Below, piece after piece: positions 46,592 to 58,249 of a DNA stretch of 64,000 nucleotides. Both the position numbers and the translations under genes were made by a program. Within the stretch, counting starts at the first letter, position 1. The number at the start of each line of letters is the position of its first letter. Source of the DNA: Symsagittifera roscoffensis (lineage: Eukaryota > Xenacoelomorpha > Acoela > Convolutidae); assembly GCF_963678635.1 (NCBI RefSeq), contig NC_087067.1, positions 51,638,233 through 51,702,232 on the forward strand. Reading direction: 5' to 3'. The notes below the pieces were generated by a model. That model saw only the letters and a list, made by a program, of their open reading frames with translations, was not told the DNA's origin and searched no databases.

Positions 46592-49035
46592 AAGTATTGA
46601 TTTTTCTCCAACTCCTTTTTCTAATAATCTCCGATCAGAACATAAATCCTTCTCCCCGCACAGGACCCCAAGACTTATTAGTAACACATTACGATTGTGA
46701 AGAAAATGAACAAAAAACACTACACAAATATGCAATAAATCAAGTATCACAATGCGAAACAGAACCACAAGCGATAGAAACTACAAATGTAATAGCCACA
46801 CTCTATTCAAAAGCCCGAGCAACAACAGTCATAGGATATAAATTTACAGCAACATTTTCCGAAAAGAAAGTACATTGTTCACAAGTTTCCAATGGAAATA
46901 TAAACCAACTTGATCACGAATCATTTTACCAAAATAATATTGAAAGACTTTTTTATCTAAACCCCGACGATTGTAAAAACGAATTACTCAGACTAAATCT
47001 AACAAGAAAAAAAAACACAGACAGAAAAATAGTAAATTTTCAAAACTTTGCCGATTCTATACATCAAGCAGAACTTGAACGATATCAAGGACATATCAAA
47101 TTAGACGAAAAATATCCATACAACGGCGCACACGGAAGATTAACTTATGACTTACACCATAAACACTGGATACCACACATTGGAATAAATAATCCTTCAA
47201 ACTGCAAAGCAGACACAAAAAATAAAGGATATCAAGAAATAACGTTTTTTGATTGGAAAATACAACTTGAAAAAATACAACTCACACGAGATTTAACTGA
47301 TAATACCATGATCTATCAAGGAATTTGATTGCCTTGCAAAAATGATCAAGGTTATTGCGACCCTACAACAAGAACCCAAGCAACAATTGTTTGGTTTCCC
47401 GAAGATACAAGCACAACATTTCAAGTAGCAAAAATACACCCTCGAATGATAAAATTTCATGAAAAATATTTTATTGAATCAATTCCATACGAACAAGTAA
47501 ACCCATCTCGCAAACAAAGCACTGATTTCAAAAACATTCATGATATAGAAAATAAATTGACACGTTTTCAACCACGAAAACTCTACCACGAAACAGAATT
47601 TGCATGTAAATAATATAACCCACTTTATAAAACACAATACTCTGAAATACTTGTCGAATACGAAAAAGGTTTCTACATCAACACTGGAAAAATAAAATTT
47701 GACCCTCATGCAACAAGTCATCCTATAAACGAAGGAACATCAAACGTCCCAGTAAATTTTTATAAGTGCACAGGTCAACCTGGTGGAAAGCTAAAACCAT
47801 ACGACAGGTAAAAGCACACGTTTACAAGAATTGTCACTAATGAACAGCACCTATTTCGGTAATATACATTATGATATTCACTTAGACATGAAATAAGACT
47901 ACACAATTAGTAGAATTTTCCAAGAAATGTCACTTTCTGAATTAGAAACACTTCATCAATTATAGGAATTAGAAAAAACACAAATTTTACAATCACTCGC
48001 ATTAGCAGTACTAACAATACCTTACGCAGGATATTTTTTATCAGGAAATAGATCAAATTTTCTTGATTATGAAGGAAACATTTTAAGGTTTTATACTTGC
48101 ACCAAAAAAGTATCACCATTATATGTTTTCGAAGAAAAACGTTGTTAAAAAAGAATCCCGTATTCTATAAAAATAAAGTACATTTTGTCGATACACTTTC
48201 AAGACGAACCTTTTTTTGGGATACCGCAGTCCCATGTGGATCAAAAATTAGCCACAATGTCGTACAATTAAACCCTGACGAAGAAAAATACTACCTACTT
48301 ACACCGTATCCTACATTAATGCAACCACTAAAAAAGTTTTCACCCGAAAGCATCCGAGCCATCGCTCGCAACCCAAATATTGATTTACAATCAATTAGAA
48401 TATATTCTAAATTTGATATACAACAACACATTAGAACACAACATTTTCAAGAATTACTAACACAAATGGACACAATACAACGACAATCAATCGACCAGAA
48501 TTTAAGAAAACTTGCCGAAACCGCAGGATTTGCAGACATTTATACACAAGACTACAGCGGATATTTTAAAGATATTAAAGATTACATATATTTAAACGGT
48601 GAAAAATACAGACTTCAAGATATTTCACCCACAAATATTTTCAATTTTGTAACCTTAAAAAGCGAAAATCTCGCCTTTCTAGGATGGCCCTATTACATCT
48701 TAGAAAAATTAACTATCTTATACGCCATGTTTAACTTTATAGGGTTTCTTTTCTCACTGTTAAAAGGAATCTATAACACATGCGCTATACACACACTAGG
48801 AAACCGGCAAGCAAGTGTAGCACGTATACTATTTGCAGGAATTTTTGCAATTTTTTCATCATCAATCAATAAAATACTTTCAGATGCACAAATAAAAGAA
48901 TATAATACAAAAATATCCACAAGACCAAACACATATAACGAAGAACATAATAATGTAGATACAACACCTACAGCACCACAGATACCAACCCTACCACAAA
49001 ACCATCCATTATCATTAGTTCCCCGAAACTTTTGA
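46579..49035 (+). pseudogene. env: G2-B envelope glycoprotein, chuvirus-like
   Basis: Near the start there is a signal peptide (MYILKVLIFLQLLFLIISD). The sequence then follows the plan of chuvirus-type glycoproteins: YDC, a short spacer, INQVSQCETEP, a strand ATLYSKARATTVIGYKF, then KKVHCSQ. Later come GAHGRLTYD, a GYCDPTTRTQATIVWFPED segment, and, near the C-terminus, two hydrophobic segments (LEKLTILYAMFNFIGFLFSL, then VARILFAGIFAIF) around GIYNTCAIHTLGNRQ. A Thr/Pro-rich tail ends the protein. Such glycoproteins are known to have been captured by BEL/Pao and Gypsy elements. The assignment is by pattern, not by search. Fossil; broken. Confidence 0.55.
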
Positions 49036-49203
49036 AACCTAGCAATCTCAAATAACCCAAATTTTAGACAAAATACAACACAAAATCCCATTCAGCACAT
49101 AATGACACATCATTCACAAAATGATAATACATATGAAAAAATTATTGAACAACCTCATACCACCACTTTTCAGTCTCAAAATAATCATTTTGTTTAGCCC
49201 ACG

Positions 49204-50800
49204 ATGAGCCGACAAATTGGATCCCTCCATCGCTCAAATTCTCACCCAGCCAACCTCCAAACTCAAATCCCAATTATCCCACTTTTTGCTTTCCCGCCAC
49301 CCGATTCTGCAATTATTAATATATCATCAAGCACGAGTTCTGATACTAACTCAGATATTTCAGTTTTTTATACAATCTCACAATTTAACAACTCCAATGT
49401 AGAAACCCTCGACGAATTTGCAGACTCCGAAACATCTCCCTCTACCCATACCCAGACCAAATCTTCAGTTTTTTGAAGAACCCCCTTTCAACCCATTCAA
49501 ACCAGTCATCCACTCTCATCCCTTTCCACTCCTTCTTACGTTTCCTAAGTAACTCCAACCTATTCTCCATTTAATTCCGACAGATCACATAATAACTCCC
49601 CAGATAACATCCAAATTTCCAAAAAACTTGACAATTTTATTACACTACAACAACAATTAACATACCCCCACACTCTTACAATACATCAACTATCATCAAC
49701 AGTAATATCATCAAACCCACCAACTCCTACACCTTCTTCAGATTACACTCCATCTTTAGCTCAATCATCCACATCCACCGAAACACCTACCAGCACTAAC
49801 CGAGCTTGCCGCACTTTTAAACGAAAATTCCCAAATCACCCATTTCCCACCAAACTCGGAACAGCCAAAGAATATATCAACCACCCAGAACACACAAACA
49901 CTAAGAACTTTCAAGAAATCACCCTACCATCATTTCCACAATATACCTTAAATACTTCTATCATTCCTAACGAAACACGAAATTTTGTTGATGAGCACGT
50001 TTTAATGCCAACACTTCATTGGACAGCTTACTACAATTATACTAACCCCCTTTATTTACCACTAACTAATACTAGTAAAAACATAGAGGAAAACAAAAAT
50101 ATGTTAAATAGACTCACCACATCATTAACATCTCGACAATTTACTTATGTTGGATATAAAAAATTATTAAAAACATTAACTGCACCCCGAGTTAACGATT
50201 TCTCAATAGAATACTACGATCATAAAATCATCCGCCCTAATCACGATCAATTTTTAGACAAAGATCGCTTTGCAAACCCGCAACTAACCGAAAATTTTTT
50301 TATTAAAACATCATATTTATTCACACTTAGTATTTTTGATAAAAAGCACGATCATATTATTTCAGAAACACTAGTTGACATGCAAGCATATGAAAGCTTC
50401 TATGATAAATTTCAGTTATTTTCACTAACCTTTCACTTTCTTTCACCACAGGAACGCGATTTGCACTGTTCCCACGATATAATGTTACGCACTAAACAAA
50501 CGCACACTACACATATTATCGTTTTATACAAAAACATTTTGATTTACACACACCATCACGACAACCCCAACATCGTTCTCAGTTTATTAATTCAAAGTAC
50601 ACGTCAACATTCTTTCTTAATTTTACATATTGCATTAAAAATACTAACCTCCACGGCATCCTCCGCAACTACGACCCAGTCACCCAAATGTATATATTCT
50701 GTCCCATCACGAAGACCTTCAATGATGAAGAATCAAGACCCTTCATTATCCCGCATGAATTCATACAACCTATCGAAATACCCATACTAGAGTTTATTCA
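49204..50800 (+). pseudogene. G2-B 3' ORF region, running into the LTR
   Basis: It starts with MSRQIGSLHRSNSHPANLQT, followed by a Ser/Thr/Pro-rich region (to about 49,800) and then a folded-looking region (MPTLHWTAYYNYTNPLYLPL onwards) of more than 200 residues. That region alternates aromatic, hydrophobic and charged positions, and its last part lies inside the 3' LTR. Copies A and C keep parts of it. I do not recognise the fold. Its location resembles accessory genes such as nef or sag that overlap the 3' LTR in retroviruses. Fossil; broken. Confidence 0.55.
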
Positions 50801-52301
50801 TAATACTAAATAAAACCATAAAATTTACAATTTAATACAAAACACACCTCATAAATTCGCAGAAGGCACAGAAGAACTAAACACCATCAAGGCACTCCAA
50901 TTGCTTTGGCCACTGCTACAAACTAAAAATTTCATACGCATACTAGCCAAGTTACTAACAACATCAGACTTGATTCACAACATCTTCTTACACGGCTTTT
51001 TCTCAGATGAATAAGGTAAGTATGAATTACAAAAATTTTAACTAATAAATTCAAAATTGTACTACCGATTTTCTATCAATGTTTAACTTATTCTTATAGT
51101 CTTTACACCACAATCATCTACAAAAGATAAAAAAGACAAATAAAAATACAAACTTGTTAATTTATAAATAAATTCCTAAATCTTTCACACTAAATAATGT
51201 AGTAAAATTCATACCCAATGTAGTAATTTAAATTATAAATTATTTCCCCAAGAAGCAGTAAAATTAGATACGATAAAAATTTAAGCTTGCGGAGGTTATA
51301 TATGCTTGAGATGTTTTTATTCCGGTCATTTTCTGCGTTATAAAACGCCAATTTCTGCGTTATTAAATGCCTTTTTGCGAGCTTTTGAGGAATGCTTCTA
51401 CATTGCTAAAACCATTGGGCAAAATATGTATGCTTGGTAAGTTATCCCGCCAATAACATCGACGAGCTAACTTTAGTGATAATTATTCCTTATACTACAT
51501 AAGTCATAAAATTTACTCACGATAATGATTGCTAGAGGAGGAAAAAGAAGCGAATGTTTTTCAAAAACTTTACCAAACATGAGTTTTTCGAAATTATGTT
51601 AGAATCTTGGTAGAATTTGTTTTTTTCGTGCCCCAGGAATCCTTAGAATTTCAAAACTAAAAGAGTTTCTTCTTCTAGTTTTGAGGTAAAATCTCGTCAA
51701 TTGGTTGCTGCGGGTTGCAACTTTCTGACGGAGGTCTTTTCTGAGCAGATTTTTTTGCTCAATTTCCAACTTAGTTGAATTCTTGGAAAAAGATGAACCT
51801 TTTTTGAAAAAGATTAACACTTTCTCGACCAAAAGCAGGCATGTTTTAATTCAGTTCGGTTCAAATATTGATCAATATGCGTATCGCCTCTGGCGATCAG
51901 CTCCTAAGTTTCATCCAATGTTCATCTCGCATAAATTGATTCCAGTTTTTTTTTTCAATGCCTGTCCAGTTATGCTTTGTTATGTTTTGCTTTGTTTTGT
52001 TTCGACTGTGCTCGACTCGACCTATGTTTCGATTTTCGTGACCCCAATTGGGTATGTTTCGATTCTTTCGACCGAAATTGGGTATGTTTTGACTTTGTGC
52101 TGGACTTAAAATTGCTTCTCGATCAAAGTCGAAACATAAGTCGAGCACTTCGGCCCGGGAAAAAGCGCTTACCTTATTTCGACCGTTACCAATCAGGGTG
52201 AGAATGAAGTACACGTGTCTAAGTGCAAAAAGAACTGGGCTGAATTTGAACCACCTCCTTTAACGTATTAACCTACCAAAAGCAGAAAAACTTCGAACTC
52301 A
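50599..52301 (+). repeat. G2-B 3' LTR
   Basis: This is a direct repeat of 32174-33864, ending in CGAACTCA. At about 51,012-51,020 it holds AAGGTAAGT, a good splice-donor match. The true 5' edge may lie further left, because the left LTR is truncated. The host sequence resumes with AGCGGTAAAC. Confidence 0.8.
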
Positions 52302-53312
52302 AGCGGTAAACAAACTACAACGAACGCGTTTCTTTCCCATCCAGCCGTCTGAATGCAAAAAAATCTCAGTTGATATTGAACCTCCTTGGAGGAGGGTGGA
52401 GGGGGAACTTCATACTCTACATAGTTTTTACCGCTTCAAACTTGCTTGTTTTATGGTCGACTGTTACTATTTTATGTCGCCAAAGACTGGTGTCAAGTTC
52501 TCGCTTATACCGGAATAATTCGAGTTTTATTTGTTGTGGCAAATACATCAGTTTTAGAAGATATGAAAAAGAGCTTCCAACTTAATCCTGGGTTCCGGCA
52601 AGCAAACAAAAAAAGTGTTCTATGTCATGTCGTTACCAGTTCCTATTTCCAACCCCCATTCAGCATGCCAGTTATCTGTCTGTTTTTCAGGGTTGATTAG
52701 GGAAAATCATTTTAACGCCCATATGGGTAGTAAAATATACGTTATTACCTATTTTCCCCGCTATTTTATTGTTATTAGCACGATATATAACTCTTATAAA
52801 CTCAACTCATTTTCCCTGAAACTGTAATCGCTCAGTTTTAAACTGTAGTTGATTGATTTTCTGGCATCCTGGTGTTTCCAAGATTTCTGTGTTGTCTGAA
52901 TCTAGTCTGGGACCCCGTGAAAAAAGTTTTCAGCTATCCTTTTTTATTCTAATTAACCCGTTGAAATTGATACAGTTTTCAATTTTCAAGGAATCTGTTT
53001 GACAGCTGTATTTTGCTACCTTTTGTTATAATTCAATACTCATTTTTTCCTCAAAATTTATCTTTCCAAAGACAAACGCAACAGAGTTTCTTTTCCTTAC
53101 TACCATTTTAGCAAATTAGTTTACCAACACTATAATTATTGTTGCTTAACATTTCAAACACAAAAGAAGACCCTTTTAAAAAAATTGCTATCGAAAATCA
53201 GCTTCACAGTCTCTACTTTGAAAAAGTCGTTAATTTAAGCCTCAGGAAGAAACTTAAGAAGCATATTTTTGAACACATCATTCAATTAGGCTATCGCGGT
53301 TTTACTTTGAAA
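52302..53312 (+). other. Upstream region of the secreted-peptide gene
   Basis: No clear coding sequence. A TATATAA box-like motif lies at 52784-52790 and CTATAATTAT at about 53129-53138. Either could serve a promoter, but neither is supported beyond sequence resemblance. The open frame just upstream of 53313 lacks an ATG and is read as 5' UTR. Confidence 0.35.
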
Positions 53313-53459
53313 ATGCTGAATGTGAAAATAGCTCTCCTTGTTGTTCTGGTTGTGACTGTGGCTCATCTGATGCACGTAAAGTGTGCGGCGATAGACCTGA
53401 GTTTGAGAAGATACTATCTGGGCAGTCACAGACCACAAACAAGAAGCATTTCCCCTTGG
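53313..53459 (+). CDS. Candidate host gene, exon 1: secreted peptide precursor, signal peptide part
   Basis: ATG 53313 is the first ATG in its frame and has A at -3. It opens a classic signal peptide: MLNVKIALLVVLVVTVAHLM, then HVKCA with likely cleavage after Ala25. The start of the mature peptide follows (AIDLSLRRYYLGSHRPQTRS). The exon ends after TGG at 53459 with the donor GTATGT, in phase 0. Joined by ordinary splicing to the exon at 59855, it gives a 68-residue precursor with a mature peptide of about 43 residues. That peptide is basic, has no cysteine, and contains Arg-Arg and Lys-Lys pairs. The family is not recognised; a neuropeptide, hormone or host-defence peptide is possible. It is the only host gene I can support here. 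Confidence 0.55.
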
Positions 53460-53539
53460 GTATGTTTACGATTATATTGAATTCAAAAAGGTATTATGAC
53501 ATTTTCTGAATAAGAATAAAAGCCAGCTTTTGCTAAAAA

Positions 53540-54107
53540 CAGGGGAGGATCTAGGATTTCATCGGGGGAAAGGGGAGGGGGGAAGATTTTCAAAAAGATT
53601 CGAAATTTTGTTGACTTTTATTTCAGGTCAATCAAATGGATTTTCTCAGCCCTCCTAACTCATTATAACCTCATTATTAAGACCCCATTTTAACCAAATT
53701 TTTGAAAAAAAACAGGCCAAATAAAGGCGTTTTTAGATACTTTTTGGAAAATTTTGATAAAAAAATTGCGGTTTTTCACCCCCTCCCCCCTCTTAAATTA
53801 GTATATATTGGCGACAAAGGCGCCCTTAGAGAAATTTAGGGTCAGTTAGCCAAAATTATGTATCTCAAAATAGTACAAAGAACCTATTTTAGATACTTTT
53901 TGGAAAATTTTGATCAAAAAATTGCTGTTTTTCACCCCTCCCCCCTCTTAAATTAGTATATATTGGCGACAAAGGCGCCCTTAGAGAAATTTAGGGTCAG
54001 TCAGCCAAAATTATGTATCTCAAAATAGTACAAAGAACCCCTTTTGGTCGACAGGATTTTGAGTCCCTGAGTGGGGGGGGGGTCCGCCTCCCTCTAAATT
54101 CTCAAAT
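53540..54107. mobile_element. Degenerate hAT-like MITE, relative of 59344-59764
   Basis: It begins CAGGGGAGGATCTAGGATTT like the complete copy at 59344, and shares GGCGACAAAGGCGCCCTTAGA-like, TTAGTATATATTGGCG and TTTGGTCGACAGG-like blocks. The right end is decayed. It contains an internal tandem duplication with a period of about 156 bp (from 53731 and 53887). Confidence 0.6.
53731..54042 (+). repeat. Tandem duplication, period about 156 bp
   Basis: The unit TTTTAGATACTTTTTGGAAA through TACAAAGAACC is present twice, starting at 53731 and 53887, with about 95 percent identity by eye. It is confined to the degenerate MITE. Confidence 0.85.
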
Positions 54108-55990
54108 ACCTATAAAAAGTATTTGTTCCATCTCTACCTATTTTTTCGCACTTTTGCTTGACATCTTTATAATCAAAATTTCCATCTTCAAATATAACCT
54201 CTTGATGCATATTTGTGTTGTTTTAAAAATAGCTTTTATCTCCTGGCAGAGGCCTTTAATCGAACACTCGGAGTACGGGCTATTAGCATGCAGTACGATT
54301 AGCATGCGGCAATTATATCTGAAGCGCACTTAGCTGTAAGTGACTCTTGAATACATACTGAACATTTTATGAGCAGAGGGAGAAGATTTTGTTATTTGTC
54401 AATGCCGCGATTGAAATCAAAGGCGGATTTTGATGAAATTGTAGAATTGGTGATTCTACTGTATTACATGCTATAGAAACCTGGGTGTAGGATTGGTAAT
54501 TCATGATGAAAACGGTTGAAAATTGCGAAATTTGATTTTAACGTCGACTGTATGAATTGTAGCAATGAAATTCAGTGATAAATAAGCTTAGTTTGAGAGC
54601 AAACAATCGTAATCGGACTTTGCACCTTGAATTTGGCCTCTAGGGCGAAGAATTGGAAAAAAGAATAAAGCGCTAAAATTCTGGAAACCCCCCCCCCCCC
54701 GGATTGGAAACCACTGGTCCGATCCTTATGAAAATTGGTGGGTGACTAATAGAGATGATTTTAGCCGGGCATGCAAATTTTCAGACCCCTGGGACCCCTG
54801 GGGGGCGAGTGATAATGATTTCCGAAAATGCAATTAGCACTTTTTGTAAACCGGTAACTAATGGTCAGAATGACTTCATATTGCAATATGTTGTAGCCCT
54901 AGGCGAGGGAAGATCACCACCGGGATTTTGAACGCATCCGGTCATTACTTCCGGTTTTACGCCTTATGTAAACAAAACCCCCTTTTTGTTATTTCTCGAC
55001 CCCTGATGATGCTAGGAGGCTGAAACTTGGGGGGATGGTAGGTTTGGGGAAGACCTATAATGTATCAATGTTTGGACCCAATCCGGCGGCTACGTCGGAA
55101 GCTATTAGCACGTGAAAATTAAATAAGGCTATTAACACCTGATAGTGATAATTGACTTGTGATTTTAATGCACCAATGTGAAGGGGGGCCCAACCCAGTA
55201 GGGGGACATCTAGTGATCCAATCCTCTCCGGAACTTCCTATGGGGTGAAAATGGCAACTTTAGGGAAAAGTGTTAATTGACCCAATATTTTCGAAAATAT
55301 GGGAAGGGATGGTCCGATATGAATGAAACTTAGTGAGAATGATCTCCCATCGGAATTAAGACGTTTGGACACGTCTGACCTCATTTGATCTCGGATGACC
55401 TCTAAAAGGTCGTTTGGCATTTTTGACCCCAAGACCCCGAAAACCCCTGAAAAGTAATAAATTAGCATTGTAAGGACCCGTAAGGGGTACCTACCCACCT
55501 GGGGGGTAAGGGGAGGCCCTAAATTGAGAGTTTTTAGTTCTGACCTTTGTACGCGAGCGAAAGTGATTTTCTGTAATTAGCAAACATTGGGGTCAGCTTA
55601 ACCCACTCCACTTGGACTTTCGATAAAACGACAAACAAGTAAAAATACAGCCCCGTACAAAAATTGGGAACATCTATGGGGGGAAATGGGAATTTCGGGA
55701 TGAAGATTTTATGAACAGCCCTAGCATATTAAATAAATTCTTGTGGTGTTTTTTCGGATCCAAACGGACACGGGGAAGGGAATTACCCAGCCCTTGGACT
55801 TAGGGGAATAAAATTAAAATGACCAAAATGGAAACTTTTCAAGTATCACGGAAGTTAAATTACCGGTTGAGTGAGAACTACCCAATTCATAGGAAAGGGA
55901 AAAAGTTAGGAAGAACTAAAATAAAATCATGCAAGGGGTCATTTGTCAAATACGATTGGGAGCTGATTTTGTAGTTGAACCCAATGTTTG
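54108..55990. other. Intronic sequence without recognisable genes
   Basis: It includes a C run at about 54,687-54,700 and several G-rich short phrases. Motifs GCTATTAGCA, GATTAGCATGC and GCTATTAACAC recur (54,280-55,140), suggesting an old repeat. The 86-codon minus-strand frame at 55,238-55,498 shows no motif. Confidence 0.4.
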
Positions 55991-55996
55991 CTCAGT

Positions 55997-56757
55997 ATGT
56001 CCTGATTCAGCTGACAAGTCCTGAGTGGCAGCTAGTTAAGTGAATGATATTTAATTAAAGCTGACCTAATGGTTGATTCAGCTGACAAGTCCTGAGTGAC
56101 CGCTAGTTAAGTAAATGTTAGTAGCGATAGGGAACAGTACAACCACCGAACCGGGTCAGAACAATTGATACTGAGATAGAGTATAGTTGGTTCTCAGTTA
56201 GAGAGAGAACAATTTGGGCTACGAGTTGAGGTAGTCGCTTTATTCTCAAAGTAAAGTGGGAACAAGTTGGAAGACTTGTTAACGTGATTTAGTTAGTTAG
56301 TGGATATAAGTTAGGCTATCTAGAGGATAGTGGGATCGTTGTTGAACGATCGATATTGAAAGAAGTTCTCGAGGAGAACGTTAGTTAGTTAGTTATTAGT
56401 AAGGCGTTAATTGAACTGCAGTGAGCAGGGGGTTAGTTAATTAATACAAATCGCAGTCCTATTCTTTATTTGAACGACTAATTGATATTCCAGCCATTTA
56501 TAGGCTACTCTGTATTTGGTTATATTTATTTCTTAATTCAGTCTTATTATTGGAATTGTTGTTGCGATCGACTATTGATTGACAAGTGAGATACAGTCGG
56601 AAGAGCACAGATCACGGGGCAAGCAGCATAGTAAGATACAGAGAAGCCAACCACCAAATCAACCCTTTTGGGATTGTAAACAGTATTGGGAATCGGTTGC
56701 CCCACTGACCCCAGTACTAAAGGGAACATATTGCGGCGGTGCGAAGGACGATAACGA
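55997..56757 (+). mobile_element. Possible LTR remnant followed by a primer-binding-like region
   Basis: The sequence starts TGTCCTGATTCAGCTGAC and reaches ...AAAGGGAACA at about 56,730, followed by TATTGCGGCGGTGCGAAGGA, which resembles the GGCGGC-GAAGGA context downstream of LTRs in some Gypsy elements. Two direct copies of TTCAGCTGACAAGTCCTGAG (about 56,010 and 56,080) lie near the left end. No pol sequence follows. This is a weak case; a host repeat is equally possible. Confidence 0.25.
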
Positions 56758-57119
56758 GTGAGAAAGCCGGCCTAGAGATATTGTGAATTCCCCCACGTTT
56801 ACAGAAATCAAAGGGCAAGTATCATAACACTTGATAGCGAAATGGTGAGCTGAATGAGGTGTTGCCCAAGTCAACAATATCTTATAGCAAACCAGTTTTT
56901 TTCGACGAGATTTTGGGCCCAATGGCAAAGAAAGTATTTCAGGACAAAGACTAGAGATAACTGTGGTTGAAAAAACAACGCTATTAATAAAATTTCACAC
57001 TTCCCACTATTAGGATTTTGCACGTCCAGAAAATTGTCTGATAACTGCGACTAGCGTTATTTCGAAGTGTGAAATTGAGTGAATAGCGTTTTTTGCATAG
57101 CGAAATTGTGTGACTAGTA

Positions 57120-57820
57120 CAGTGGTGATTTAAATTAACCGGACAAAACGCGTTAAACTTGAAATTTAAAATCCGTTTTTCTCAAATTGGGTTGAGTTTA
57201 GGTGAAAACTTATGAAGACAAAACTTGCTTGAAAATTTAGCAGAATTAATATGGTATAATGTGTTTTGCGAAATTCGGGTCCGAAATTTTACCTCAAAAA
57301 TGGGCCATTTTGGCTTTTCTTAGTTAATAAAAAAATTACGCCGAAAATACCCAGTCGATCACAGACATAATTATATCAAAGTGAGCCCCTTAAGTAGCCC
57401 ATCAAACTTTATGAAGGGTATTATCTCCGAAAAAATTTTGCATGTTGTTTAAAAATTGTTTGTAAATAAAAAGTTGGTATTTTATATAGTAAAAATGACC
57501 TTTTTGTCTATCAAACAAAAATAAATTAACATATACAATATTTTGGAGATTATACCCTTCATAAAGTTTGTTGGGTTATGTAAGGGGCTCACTTTGATAT
57601 AATTATATCTGTGATCGACTGGGTGTTTTCGGCGTTATTTTTGATTAACTAAGAAAAACCAAAATGACCATTTTTGAGGTAAAATTTCGGACCCGAATTT
57701 CGCAAAACAAATTATACCATATTAAATCTGCTATTAAATTTTAAGCAAGTTTTGTCTTCATACGTTTCACCTAAACTCAACCCAATTTAAATTTCAAGTT
57801 TAACGCGTTTTGTCGAACTG
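57120..57820. mobile_element. Tc1/mariner-type foldback MITE
   Basis: It starts CAGTGGTGATTT and ends ...GTCGAACTG, flanked on both sides by TA (57118-57119, 57821-57822), the Tc1/mariner target duplication. Apart from a short centre, the two halves are inverted repeats over about 330 bp each: for example, GGACAAAACGCGTTAAACTT near 57,142 against AAGTTTAACGCGTTTTGTC near 57,798. No ORF. Confidence 0.85.
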
Positions 57821-57853
57821 TATTTTTGTTGAATGAAAGTGTGTCTAGTTTTT

Positions 57854-58087
57854 ATTCCGACCTTCGATACGAAACTAACGGAATATTTGTGCTCGGGTGG
57901 GTTTTTTTTTCTTCAGACAAATTTCGACTTTTTAACTAGCCTTTTTTGACGGAATTTTTAAATATCATTGAAAAAGTATTGTTGTCTTAACTTAAATTTG
58001 AAAAGATATTTCACTTGTTATTTAAATTTTATTTTGTTTCAATTAATTTTTTAAAGTTATTACTGCTCCATAAAAGGCAGTCGGAAC
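57854..58087 (+). repeat. Dispersed repeat R1, copy 1
   Basis: Bounded by TTCCGACCTTCG and AGTCGGAAC, an imperfect terminal inverted repeat. It is inverted relative to 60405-60892, sharing AATATTTGTGCTCG, TTCAGACAAATTTCGACTTT and TTAACTAGCC. The centre is shorter than in the other copy. It is flanked by a CAGGGCTTCGCCCTG hairpin at about 58,091-58,105. Confidence 0.6.
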
Positions 58088-58249
58088 ATTCAGGGCTTCG
58101 CCCTGATACAAGCAGTCTTGTTTCTCTTTATGAGAAAATGAATATATATATACTTTTGAGTTTCGCTTTAAGTTTTTGTGTTCAGTTCTAAACACAAAAG
58201 CCAAAGGTTTCTCATATGAAAAAACCAACAGGTTGGGTGGTAAGAAAGC

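Larger units (their letters stand above)
32174..52301 (+). mobile_element. G2 copy B: giant Ty3/Gypsy element with envelope, about 20 kb
   Basis: It is bounded by a direct repeat of about 1.7 kb (32174-33864 and 50599-52301) ending in ...CGAACTCA, which I take as its LTRs; the left one is probably truncated at the junction with copy A. Between them lie leader, ORF0, gag, protease, RT, RNase H, integrase, small membrane ORF, Pro/Ser/Thr ORF, envelope, and a last ORF region that runs into the LTR. The two LTRs look about 97 percent identical by eye, suggesting a moderately recent insertion. The coding strand is A-rich and G-poor. Fossil; broken, roughly fifteen to twenty breaks. Confidence 0.85.

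Noticed and set aside
55238-55498. Minus-strand frame of 86 codons in the intron
   Set aside because: No motif, no signal peptide of good quality, and it lies in G-rich repeat-like DNA.
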